DNA from: Reinekea marinisedimentorum
Lineage (GTDB): Bacteria; Pseudomonadota; Gammaproteobacteria; Pseudomonadales; Natronospirillaceae
NCBI RefSeq assembly: GCF_004341165.1
Contig: NZ_SLZR01000005.1
Location: 124,001-188,000 of the forward strand
Reading direction: 5' to 3'
Length of the DNA: 64,000 nucleotides
A program made the position numbers and the translations under genes. Of this stretch, positions 1-7,856 are shown one piece after another. Within the stretch, counting starts at the first letter, position 1. Each line of letters begins with the position of its first letter. Under the pieces are notes generated by a model. That model had not been told where the DNA came from. It searched no databases and saw nothing but the letters and a program-made list of their open reading frames with translations.

Positions 1-515
1 GACTCGTCTTTCATAAGTACCGAAACCAACCAGACCAGCAATATGCCGGGCGCGCCAAAGGCAATAAACCAGAATACTGGCACAAAGAACCGCTCCAGAA
101 ACAGATAACCCAGGCCGGCCTGAACACCTTCCTGAATGCCTTCTTCACCCGGTTCGTACATCTGCCCTTCCAGCCCAAGCTGCTCAACAGCAATCTGCCA
201 GGCTGCAGCATCTTCGCCCTGCTCAACTTTGCGCTGATACTCAGCCAGCGATTCCGGCTGGTCACCCGATTTAAACGCCAGCAGCAGTAGCGCCAGAGAC
301 AAAACGAACTCCACAAAGCCACTGGACAGCAAATAGAGGATAAAGCCCAATAACAGAGTGGGCACTAATGCGTAGATAGCCACACCCAGTTTAGCGCTCA
401 TCGATGGGCGATAACTGAACTTCCGCCAACGCATTGCAACAGCCGAAACCGGCTCATCATAATGAGTGACGCTTACGGATACGACATAAGCAATGACGAC
501 GACCAGAAAATCCAT
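1..515 (-). CDS. ampE: AmpE-like inner-membrane protein (3' end cut by window edge)
   Basis: The reading frame opens with ATG at 515 behind a strong AGGAGG ribosome site (about 519-526) and stays open to the window edge, so the C-terminus is missing. The 171 visible residues start with a hydrophobic segment. They continue with a two-helix region around residues 45-85, a charged stretch rich in Glu and Gln, and a hydrophobic segment containing ERFFVPVFWFIAFGAPG. This is the layout of the AmpE/CobD-like family, linked to beta-lactamase induction and muropeptide signalling. The divergent neighbour is nadC, as in Pseudomonas, but no ampD lies directly upstream, although ampD and ampE are normally one operon. 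Family identity is from pattern recognition only. Confidence 0.75.
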   Translation of the reverse strand, partial: MDFLVVVIAYVVSVSVTHYDEPVSAVAMRWRKFSYRPSMSAKLGVAIYALVPTLLLGFILYLLSSGFVEFVLSLALLLLAFKSGDQPESLAEYQRKVEQGEDAAAWQIAVEQLGLEGQMYEPGEEGIQEGVQAGLGYLFLERFFVPVFWFIAFGAPGILLVWLVSVLMKDE

Positions 516-803
516 AACACCTCCTTTTTATTTTGGAACCCGCAGGCACAAAACTAAGTATCAACGATATTGACGAAATTTAAAGCAACAGACCAATATA
601 TTTATCGTAGTCGCCAGCAAGCAAACGGATTAGCCTGTTGCAGCGAGCTAATCACCCAAGCGCTTTTAGCAAAAGCCGTAAAATTAGTGCCATCAGGCCT
701 AGGCATGGCGGCTGCAGCCGCGTTAAACTAGCGCGAATCGAGTGCACGCATCTGCCTGCAGAATAAAGCCTTTAGTATCAAACACTTGCCGAGCGTACCC
801 ATT

Positions 804-1661
804 ATGTTTATTGCCGATCTCCCTTATGCCAAAACTCTTCGCGACCACCTGGTACGCACCGTGCGATTCGCTATAGAAGAAGACCTGGGCAGTGGCGACA
901 TTACCGCGCAACTCATCCCGGAAGATGAACAGTCAACAGCCAGAGTCATCACCCGCGAAGAAGGCATACTGTGCGGCCGCGAATGGTTTGAAGAGGTTTT
1001 CCGTCAAATTGACCCGACACTGGAATTAAACTGGCTGAAACAGGATGGCGACAAAATCCTACCGAACGACGCACTGGTAGAAATCAAAGGCAACACCCGG
1101 GCAATTCTGACTGCAGAACGCACTGGCCTGAACTTCTTACAGACCCTCAGCGGCACCGCGACACTGGCCAACCGCTACGCCACCGCTGTAGACGGTAAGG
1201 ACATCATCATTCTGGACACCCGCAAAACCATCCCCTGCCTGCGCCTGGCACAGAAATACGCCACCCACGTTGGCGGTTGCCAGAATCACCGCCTTGGCCT
1301 GTACGACATGTTCCTGATTAAAGAAAACCACATCGCCGGCTGCGGCGGCATCGAAAACGCCGTCAAACGCGCCAAAGAAATCGCGCCAGATAAACGCATT
1401 GAAGTAGAAGTTGAAACCATCGAACAACTGCAGGAAGCACTCAACCTGCCGGTTGATGTGATCATGCTGGATAACTTCGACGGGCAACGCACCACCGAAG
1501 CCGTTAAGCTGAATGCCAATAAGATTAAATTGGAATCATCCGGCAACATGGATTTGGATAAGATTGGCGAGGTGATCAGCGATCATCCGGATTTTGTGAG
1601 CGTGGGGAAATTGACTAAGCATGTGACGGCGTTGGATTTGAGTTTGCGGTTGGTGAACTGA
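804..1661 (+). CDS. nadC: Nicotinate-nucleotide pyrophosphorylase (quinolinate phosphoribosyltransferase)
   Basis: This enzyme converts quinolinate and PRPP to nicotinate mononucleotide, CO2 and pyrophosphate in de novo NAD synthesis. The product is 285 residues from the ATG at 804; a longer reading would need a TTG at 786. Family landmarks are EEDLGSGDIT near the N-terminus, AERTGLNFLQTLSGTAT, LDTRKTIPCLRLAQKYA, HRLGLYDMFLIKENHI and VIMLDNF, which hold the Arg, His and Lys residues that bind quinolinate and PRPP. Length is normal. It faces away from ampE, and pilA lies about 8 kb downstream across an accessory block. No clear ribosome site is seen. Confidence 0.96.
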   Translation: MFIADLPYAKTLRDHLVRTVRFAIEEDLGSGDITAQLIPEDEQSTARVITREEGILCGREWFEEVFRQIDPTLELNWLKQDGDKILPNDALVEIKGNTRAILTAERTGLNFLQTLSGTATLANRYATAVDGKDIIILDTRKTIPCLRLAQKYATHVGGCQNHRLGLYDMFLIKENHIAGCGGIENAVKRAKEIAPDKRIEVEVETIEQLQEALNLPVDVIMLDNFDGQRTTEAVKLNANKIKLESSGNMDLDKIGEVISDHPDFVSVGKLTKHVTALDLSLRLVN

Positions 1662-1732
1662 GCCAGATACAAAGTAAAAAAAACACTCTATAGTTACAGG
1701 CTTGAATAAGCCCCATCCCCGGAGACAACTAA

Positions 1733-2590
1733 GTGAAGTTCAGTGTCATCATCCCAGCTAAAAATGAAGCCGCAGGCATAGGCAAACTAGTGGAAGAGCT
1801 ATTTACCTTGCGTGAGCTCGGTGATAACCCGGAAGTCATCGTGATTGATGATGGCTCGACTGATGGCACTGGAGAAGCAGCCACAAAAGCAGGCGCAACA
1901 GTATTAAGGCACCCATATTCCAGGGGGAATGGCGCAGCCATTAAAACCGGCATCCGTAATGCCAAGGGTGACTACTTAATTATGATGGATGCCGATGGCC
2001 AGCACTTACCATCAGAAATACCCAAGCTTATTGAAGAGCTTGATGAAAACATCGATATGGTGATAGGCGCTCGTAAACGGGAAAGCCAGTCTACCGTTTG
2101 GCGCCATATGGCAAACCAGTTTTACAACAAGCTCGCAACTTTTCTGGTAGAAAAACAGATTGACGATTTGACTTCCGGCTTCCGCATTGTGGATCGCGAA
2201 AAAGCTCTTAGTCTTGTTAACCTTCTGCCAAACTATTTTTCATACCCAACGACGTTATGCATGAGCTTCTTTAAGCTGGGCTATGGTGTGAAGTTTAAGT
2301 TTGTAGATGTTAAAAAGAATGAAGGTAAGAGTCATATTAAGCCTATGAAGGACGGGCTTCGGTTTGTGACTATTATTTTTAAGATTATTGGGCTTTATTC
2401 ACCTTTGCGGGTGTTTTTGCCTACTGCGCTGGTGTTTTTTGGGCTTGGGTTGGTTCGATATGTATTTACCTTTGCCACCAGCGGTACGTTTACTAATATG
2501 TCGGCAATGCTGTTTTCTACGTCCGTAATGGTATTTCTAATGGGTTTGATATCTGAACAAATCTCAACTTTGATTTTTGCGAAACTTTAA
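1733..2590 (+). CDS. GT2 glycosyltransferase, dolichol/undecaprenyl-phosphate sugar synthase type
   Basis: The product is 285 residues starting at GTG 1733 behind GGAGAC. A cytoplasmic GT-A domain fills roughly residues 1-225, with IPAKNEAAGIG, VIDDGSTDGT (nucleotide-sugar binding) and the DADGQHLP metal-binding Asp motif. Two hydrophobic segments follow at about 225-280. This is the DPM1/ArnC type, which loads a sugar onto a polyprenyl phosphate at the inner face of the membrane. The donor sugar cannot be told from sequence. It opens the accessory block after nadC and is followed one base later by an epimerase-like gene. A role in making the lipid-linked donor for the GT-C protein near pilA is inference. 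Confidence 0.85.
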   Translation: MKFSVIIPAKNEAAGIGKLVEELFTLRELGDNPEVIVIDDGSTDGTGEAATKAGATVLRHPYSRGNGAAIKTGIRNAKGDYLIMMDADGQHLPSEIPKLIEELDENIDMVIGARKRESQSTVWRHMANQFYNKLATFLVEKQIDDLTSGFRIVDREKALSLVNLLPNYFSYPTTLCMSFFKLGYGVKFKFVDVKKNEGKSHIKPMKDGLRFVTIIFKIIGLYSPLRVFLPTALVFFGLGLVRYVFTFATSGTFTNMSAMLFSTSVMVFLMGLISEQISTLIFAKL

Positions 2591-2591
2591 G

Positions 2592-3677
2592 ATGCATAAA
2601 CTAGAAATCGTTATTGGCACAAAAGCACAGCTGGTAAAAATGGCACCCATTATGAGGGAGCTAGAACAGCAAAGTATTCCTTACAAATTCACCTTAACCG
2701 GCCAGCACGAAAATACCATAAACGACCTAATCAGCTCCTTCCAGATATCCACAAAACCAGAATTATTCACGACCATTTCTGAACGAGACACCACAAACTC
2801 AGTTATGAAATGGTTTTTAAGCTCCATGTGGAAAATTGCCAAAGAGAAAAAGAGTCCAAATAAAATTGTAGTATCCCACGGAGACACTCTATCAACTTTA
2901 CTTGCTGCAATCTACGCAAAAAAAATTGGGGCACAATTTGCTCACATTGAAGCAGGACTCCGATCCTTCAATATTTTCAACCCCTTTCCAGAAGAAATTG
3001 TGCGAGTATTGACATCCAAGCTTACAACCATGCATTTTGCTCCTGGGGAATGGGCAGCCAACAATATTAAAAGCAATTCCACATCAGTTATAAATACTAA
3101 GCTAAATACGATAATAGATTCTCTTCGGTACGCGCTTGCAGACAAACCTGAAAAAACCAGAAATACCAATAAAAGCGAATACGCCGTAGCCTCGTTACAC
3201 AGATTTGAAAACCTGAAAAATGGCGACAGGCTATTGTTCATTATCGACCACATTGAAAAGGTTAGCGAATTAGTACCTGTAAAGTTTGTTCTACACCCAG
3301 TTACCGTAAAAGAACTTAAAAAAAGAACGTTATTTGAACGACTTGAGAAAAACCCTAGAGTTGAACTTACTGAAAGAATGAACTATGTAAAATTCACACA
3401 TCTACTATACGACTCAAACTTTTTAATAACTGATGGCGGTAGCAATCAAGAAGAAGCTTTTTATATGGGCTTACCGTGCCTACTAATGAGGTCACACACT
3501 GAACGTACCGAAGGTATCAATTCAAACAACATGGAGCTATCCAATTATAATCCAGATACAATCATGCAATTCGCGCATAAATACTCAAAATACAATTGGT
3601 ACATTAAAAATCTAGAAAACGTATACCCAAGTAAAGTAATCGTCGAAAACCTCAAGAAAGTGATCGATGCTTTTTAA
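2592..3677 (+). CDS. WecB-like UDP-N-acetylglucosamine 2-epimerase family protein
   Basis: The product is 361 residues from ATG 2592, which follows the stop of the GT2 gene by one base. It matches the non-hydrolysing UDP-GlcNAc 2-epimerase fold: GTKAQLVKMAP at the N-terminus, VSHGDTLSTLLAA, FAHIEAGLRSFN, PEEIVRVLTSKL, LHRFEN and the UDP-binding ITDGGSNQEEAFYMGLPCL. The N-terminal GTRPE-type motif is altered (GTKAQ), and LRS replaces LRT, so the substrate may not be UDP-GlcNAc. Base composition is clearly A+T-richer than in the core genes (the printed line at 3061 has 14 G/C of 60), a sign of transfer. It probably supplies a modified amino sugar to the locus. Confidence 0.82.
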   Translation: MHKLEIVIGTKAQLVKMAPIMRELEQQSIPYKFTLTGQHENTINDLISSFQISTKPELFTTISERDTTNSVMKWFLSSMWKIAKEKKSPNKIVVSHGDTLSTLLAAIYAKKIGAQFAHIEAGLRSFNIFNPFPEEIVRVLTSKLTTMHFAPGEWAANNIKSNSTSVINTKLNTIIDSLRYALADKPEKTRNTNKSEYAVASLHRFENLKNGDRLLFIIDHIEKVSELVPVKFVLHPVTVKELKKRTLFERLEKNPRVELTERMNYVKFTHLLYDSNFLITDGGSNQEEAFYMGLPCLLMRSHTERTEGINSNNMELSNYNPDTIMQFAHKYSKYNWYIKNLENVYPSKVIVENLKKVIDAF

Positions 3678-3796
3678 TACACCCCAAACAATAAGAGCCA
3701 CCTAACCTTAGCTAAACCACTCATTCATGGAATAACCGCAAGAGAACATAAATATTAGAGCTATAAACGGCTATGATTTTTTAGTTTGAAACACTA

Positions 3797-4729
3797 CTAT
3801 TTCGAGTCATGCCACCAGCAAGTTTGCATATTACGCCCCAACAAACTCCCTAGTTTGATCACATCCTCCCTATAGAAATCTCTTAATGTAGAAATCTCAT
3901 TATCCTTAAGCGAAGGAATACTAACTTTTTTACTCGCGTCTTTGCTTTCACCGGCATACTGACGTGTTCCACGCTGTTTACCAAAGTAATTACGAACTTC
4001 ATCGGCCAAGAAAGAATTTCTACACCAATCGTATATGTGCGGACTGTACTCTTGAAGACTTGTAGCAATATGCCGTAGGAGCTCAATTTTCTTTGATGTA
4101 GTTCCCTTATTAATCTGTGCATTCTTTAGAGGAAAGCTATACCTGCCATCAATCTCGAGAAACTGACACAACCTCTGAAGCTCTTTAGCTGGGTCCTGGT
4201 GTAGATCCTCAAAGATTATAATATGCACATTTTGAACACCAAATATTGATTGATAGCGTTGCAGGGAGTCATGGTAAAGCCCTGAACTCAAGATCTTTGC
4301 GTCACCAACGTCTTTACCATATGAAAGTAGAGCTGGAAACGTATTGTATTTGCCCAGATTATGACGTTCATGCCAAAAATGAGAATAAGCACGAGTGACC
4401 GGGTCTCGTAACAAGGCAACAATCTTGATACTCCCAAATGCCTCATGAATCAATTTGCATGCCTCAGCATCCGCCAAATAATCCGCCGTTTTTTCACCTG
4501 CAATTTGATTTTCTTCAACAGAGCTATATAGCGATAAATACCAATCCAATCCCTTGGCATAATTGCCCCGCCCCTCTTTACGCCCAACATCGAAAAAATG
4601 CAAATCACCTGTCGAATGCCCTCCTTTTGGAGTAGGGATAAATACTTGAGGGTGTGTGAGCAAATTTTCCATCAAATAAGTACTACCGCTACGCGGAGCA
4701 CCAACGATCATAAAATCCGGTTGCCTCAT
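3797..4729 (-). CDS. PAPS-dependent sulfotransferase family protein
   Basis: The product is 310 residues from ATG 4729, behind an AGAGGTGG stretch; earlier codons would overlap the upstream gene. VGAPRSGSTYL at residues 9-19 is the 5'-phosphosulfate-binding loop, and VALLRDPVTRAYSHF is the 3'-phosphate-binding motif of cytosolic sulfotransferases. A HFFD motif lies between them. It would move sulfate from PAPS to a hydroxyl, probably on a sugar or lipid. It is the last gene of a minus-strand run (flippase-like, FemAB-like, sulfotransferase) and converges with the epimerase gene. The acceptor is unknown; sulfation of the locus glycan is inference. Confidence 0.85.
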   Translation of the reverse strand: MRQPDFMIVGAPRSGSTYLMENLLTHPQVFIPTPKGGHSTGDLHFFDVGRKEGRGNYAKGLDWYLSLYSSVEENQIAGEKTADYLADAEACKLIHEAFGSIKIVALLRDPVTRAYSHFWHERHNLGKYNTFPALLSYGKDVGDAKILSSGLYHDSLQRYQSIFGVQNVHIIIFEDLHQDPAKELQRLCQFLEIDGRYSFPLKNAQINKGTTSKKIELLRHIATSLQEYSPHIYDWCRNSFLADEVRNYFGKQRGTRQYAGESKDASKKVSIPSLKDNEISTLRDFYREDVIKLGSLLGRNMQTCWWHDSK

Positions 4730-4757
4730 AATTAAACAGCCACCTCTTTGCTCATAG

Positions 4758-5792
4758 CTATACAATATACCGAAGATAGGTGTATCCAAGACACTCTAGT
4801 AATGGGGTAGGTAAATGACTAATTAACTGACCACCATGTTTGAACTTCCTATGCCCCGATCGTGGCTTCTGCTCCGACAACCAGGAAGAAGGAGAGCTAG
4901 AGTAACTGTAAATCGATCGCACCTGCCCCCCCCATTTCTTTTTAAATTGAACTAACCCATCATTATCGAGAGGAGTTCCCCCAAGACAAAGCCAACGGCA
5001 GCCCTGTTCCAGCCCCGTCAGAACTAACTGCCACAAACAAGCATCCATAGCACGCACCATAGAGCCTGCATCATTATAGGCAGGCAATGCATAATGTATA
5101 TATCGATGATCGCTGAGGTACAAAATACCCGCGACGGTTTCCTCATGGTGACGGGCAATCAGCAGCCGGGCTAAACCAGAATCTAGTAACTTTGCAAGCC
5201 AGCGCTTAGGTGCAACGGGTAATTTTAATCGGCGACGTGTTATAACGTAGAGTGCGAAGAAATCATCCAGCCACTCCTTGCCACCCTGAAGAACCTCAAC
5301 ACACTCCTTTCGGCTCTTACGTACCGCACGACGGGCAGACGAATGCATTCGCTTCCACGCTAAGTCTTCATCATCCAGCTTAATGATATAGTCATGTTCT
5401 TCGTTCTCCATATACAAGTACGGTGTACTTTGCATGTAAGGAGGCGTGTCCAACAACAATGTTTTAAGTGTTTGACCATCGACACTAGCTGAAGCAATCT
5501 GTTCAAGCAAACTGTTCAGATCATCAATACTATCAGCTAGCAAATGTCCGTACATTGATGCCGGTGGTGAGCACAGTTTCTTACCTGTTAGGTTAGATAT
5601 TGAAACCAAACTTCCCAGAGCTACAACTTTTCCGTCTTTTGTAACCGAGTGAACAGAAGGTTGGTAACCATAAAACTCCGCCAATAAACTCAGCCACTGA
5701 TCACTATGATAAACTGTTAGCTGATCAATTATAGATTGACTTATTGAAGCCCCATTGGCAAAGGTTAATTCAGGAATAAAACCATCATTCAT
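4758..5792 (-). CDS. FemAB/GNAT-fold acyltransferase-like protein
   Basis: The product is 344 residues starting at ATG 5792, inside the end of the upstream gene (8-nt overlap, ATGAATGA), which suggests translational coupling. The C-terminal half carries the feature set of the BioF2-like/FemAB acetyltransferase fold: a basic stretch with SSARRAVRKSRKE, then FFALYVITRRRLKLP, AGILYLSDHRYIHYALPAY and GCRWLCLGGTPLDNDGLVQFKKKWGG. Such proteins transfer acyl or aminoacyl groups and often sit in polysaccharide loci. There is no signal peptide or membrane segment. Here it probably acylates an amino sugar exposed by the nearby deacetylase, which is inference. Confidence 0.7.
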   Translation of the reverse strand: MNDGFIPELTFANGASISQSIIDQLTVYHSDQWLSLLAEFYGYQPSVHSVTKDGKVVALGSLVSISNLTGKKLCSPPASMYGHLLADSIDDLNSLLEQIASASVDGQTLKTLLLDTPPYMQSTPYLYMENEEHDYIIKLDDEDLAWKRMHSSARRAVRKSRKECVEVLQGGKEWLDDFFALYVITRRRLKLPVAPKRWLAKLLDSGLARLLIARHHEETVAGILYLSDHRYIHYALPAYNDAGSMVRAMDACLWQLVLTGLEQGCRWLCLGGTPLDNDGLVQFKKKWGGQVRSIYSYSSSPSSWLSEQKPRSGHRKFKHGGQLISHLPTPLLECLGYTYLRYIV

Positions 5793-6618
5793 GAGACACT
5801 GCCTTTGTATCGGGCTTACCTGCCAAGGGAATAAACAAGACAAAACCCAGCCAATCCAACAATCGATTCAACGCGGCCAGTGCAGCACCAACGGCAGCAC
5901 TATACCCTAACACACTGGTTAACCCTGAAGCTAATAGCTCAGCAACCCCGATACCAGAAGGGAAGATTCCACTAGCGACTGCTGTTGCCCCTGTTAGAGC
6001 CATAAGAGCAGCTACTGCAGCAGGTAAACTAACACCCAAGCACGCCGCTATTAGCACCGTTCGCATAACATTTAATATTGTTTGCAATAGTTGTAGAACA
6101 ATAATTATAACCACAACACTAAATTGAGCATCGCAACGCAAACGAAACACCCATATAGCGATAAAACAGCAAAGGCAAAATACGCCTATACCCCAACTCA
6201 ACCTAGGATCAAGAATTTGCCAGGCAAAACTAGCAGCAGCTAAACTGGCAGCAAAAAACCATATGCAAGCCGACATCAAATTAGCCTGGGTTGATCGCCT
6301 GAATCCAACCTTTTGACCAAGATACCCCAAGCGAATCATAAAACCGCCAGGCAAAGGCAGAATATTAGCAATTCCACCCCACACGACAACTCCAGCACCT
6401 AAACTATACGCCATTTTGTGACCCACACTTTGGCCCAAATAACGAAAACGCAGGATCGCCAGCTGCATGGTTATCGGCACAATTAAGAGACAAAGAAGCA
6501 GTGGAGGCCAGAAGATAGTTAAATTCTGTGCCGACAGCTCGTTTATACTATAGCCACAAATAACTACAAATAAGGTGCAACCTAATACCAGGCCAATTTT
6601 ATGAAGATATCGTTGCAT
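5785..6618 (-). CDS. Lysylphosphatidylglycerol synthase TM-domain / flippase-like membrane protein
   Basis: The product is 277 residues, almost entirely membrane segments (about seven or eight). The family signatures are the RFRYLG loop, NILPLPGGFMIRLGYLGQKVGF and the glycine-rich GIFPSGIGVAELLASGL near the C-terminus. It belongs to the LPG_synthase_TM / YbhN-like group, some of which move lipids or lipid-linked sugars across the membrane. No catalytic MprF domain is attached. It overlaps the FemAB-like gene by 8 nt, so the two should be co-translated. In this locus it is the best candidate for a lipid-linked sugar flippase, by inference only. Confidence 0.75.
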   Translation of the reverse strand: MQRYLHKIGLVLGCTLFVVICGYSINELSAQNLTIFWPPLLLCLLIVPITMQLAILRFRYLGQSVGHKMAYSLGAGVVVWGGIANILPLPGGFMIRLGYLGQKVGFRRSTQANLMSACIWFFAASLAAASFAWQILDPRLSWGIGVFCLCCFIAIWVFRLRCDAQFSVVVIIIVLQLLQTILNVMRTVLIAACLGVSLPAAVAALMALTGATAVASGIFPSGIGVAELLASGLTSVLGYSAAVGAALAALNRLLDWLGFVLFIPLAGKPDTKAVSHE

Positions 6619-6817
6619 AACGGCTATTACTTAAGATCCTTCCAGATCAACCTATAGCTAGAGGAGAAAAATTATCTTTACCCAAGCAGACTATTATCGT
6701 AGCGTATTTAACGCCACGTCAATAACCTGCTTTATCAAGTCAAACTTTTAGTCGATTGCACTAATAAATATCAGCTGCAACTGACAGGGCTTTTTTAAAT
6801 AGGACTTTTCACATACT

Positions 6818-7666
6818 TTATGCTGAAGAAACTTTCAGTTGGTCTAATGCCTGACTAAAAGAAAGAACACGATAGCCTAGATCCGAAAGAACCGAAAAAA
6901 GCTGTGGTGCCAGAGATCGTTTTAGGCCACCAATAAAACAAGGGTGATCATAAAAAACCACAAAATCTCCAGTACTTTTCAGGTCTTCAATAAATTTATT
7001 CATTATTTCTTCGTCACTAAGACTTTGTGCATAAAGGTGCTCGAAGTAACCCACACCATCAGGCTCACCGACCAAATGAGTCGGGAAGCGAATCAATCCC
7101 GCATCCTGCTCTAATGTGCAATATCTGCCGTGCTTGTCCGCCAACACCGTAAAACCAAATTGACTTAATGTTTCAGGCAATTTTTCACACCCTACCCATC
7201 CTGGCGAGCAAAACAATTTCGGGGTAGTTTGAGTAAGACTTTGGATACGCTGAACACCCCAGTTAATTTCATCCTCTAACTTATGAGCAGACCACTTATC
7301 AACATTCCGCATCCAAGCACCGTGATTCTTACCACCATGAAGACCTAACTCGTGATTACAATCTATAATGGAGCGAATTTGCTCAGGGTATGCGCTAGCT
7401 AATGCAGGATTTCCCAATAAAGTACGCAATAAATAATAATGCCCCAATTTTTTCTGAGCAGATACTTTAGGAGCTCCCAACATTACTGAGGATTTACCCA
7501 GTGGCAACAAGTCTCGATACCGCATGGACTGGCCAGCATTTAAAAAAAAAGTCAAAATAGCATCATACCGAGCCGCAGTTTCGATCAGATACGGAACCCC
7601 TTCTTCAATGCAGCGCAAAGTATCTATATCTAGCCTAAAACATGCTATTTTCTGCGAACTTATCAT
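6818..7666 (-). CDS. ArnD/NaxD-like polysaccharide deacetylase family protein
   Basis: The product is 282 residues. FRLDIDTLRCIEEGVPYLIE at the N-terminus (D13, D15) closely follows ArnD, the deformylase acting on undecaprenyl-phosphate-L-Ara4FN. The later HELGLHGGKNHGAW, LFCSPGW and FVVFYDHPCF fit NodB-fold motifs 2, 3 and 5. In motif 2 the second His is five residues after the first rather than the usual four, so metal binding may differ. The likely job is N-deacylation of an undecaprenyl-phosphate-linked amino sugar. It lies between the GT-C gene and the flippase-like gene on the same strand, with about 190-200 bp of A+T-rich non-coding DNA on each side. Confidence 0.8.
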   Translation of the reverse strand: MISSQKIACFRLDIDTLRCIEEGVPYLIETAARYDAILTFFLNAGQSMRYRDLLPLGKSSVMLGAPKVSAQKKLGHYYLLRTLLGNPALASAYPEQIRSIIDCNHELGLHGGKNHGAWMRNVDKWSAHKLEDEINWGVQRIQSLTQTTPKLFCSPGWVGCEKLPETLSQFGFTVLADKHGRYCTLEQDAGLIRFPTHLVGEPDGVGYFEHLYAQSLSDEEIMNKFIEDLKSTGDFVVFYDHPCFIGGLKRSLAPQLFSVLSDLGYRVLSFSQALDQLKVSSA

Positions 7667-7856
7667 TGCGTGTGCCTATACAATTCTCTGTTAGTAATAT
7701 TTTTTCAATATCTATCAATAATATGCGGAAGGTAGCAACATACAACTAACTAAAGGATGCTAATAAGAGCCGCGAACTAATAACCTAGCTTACATCAGCA
7801 ATTAATTTAACTTGCATCTTAAGGCTCGACACTCTCAAAACTAAGTATTTATGCAT

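Noticed and set aside
1662-1732. tRNA-Thr between nadC and pilA, as in P. aeruginosa
   Set aside because: I looked in this gap and the other gaps up to pilA; no cloverleaf or T-loop sequence is visible.
4438-4635. Small plus-strand frame inside the sulfotransferase gene
   Set aside because: Antisense shadow; the sulfotransferase has both PAPS-binding motifs in the other strand.
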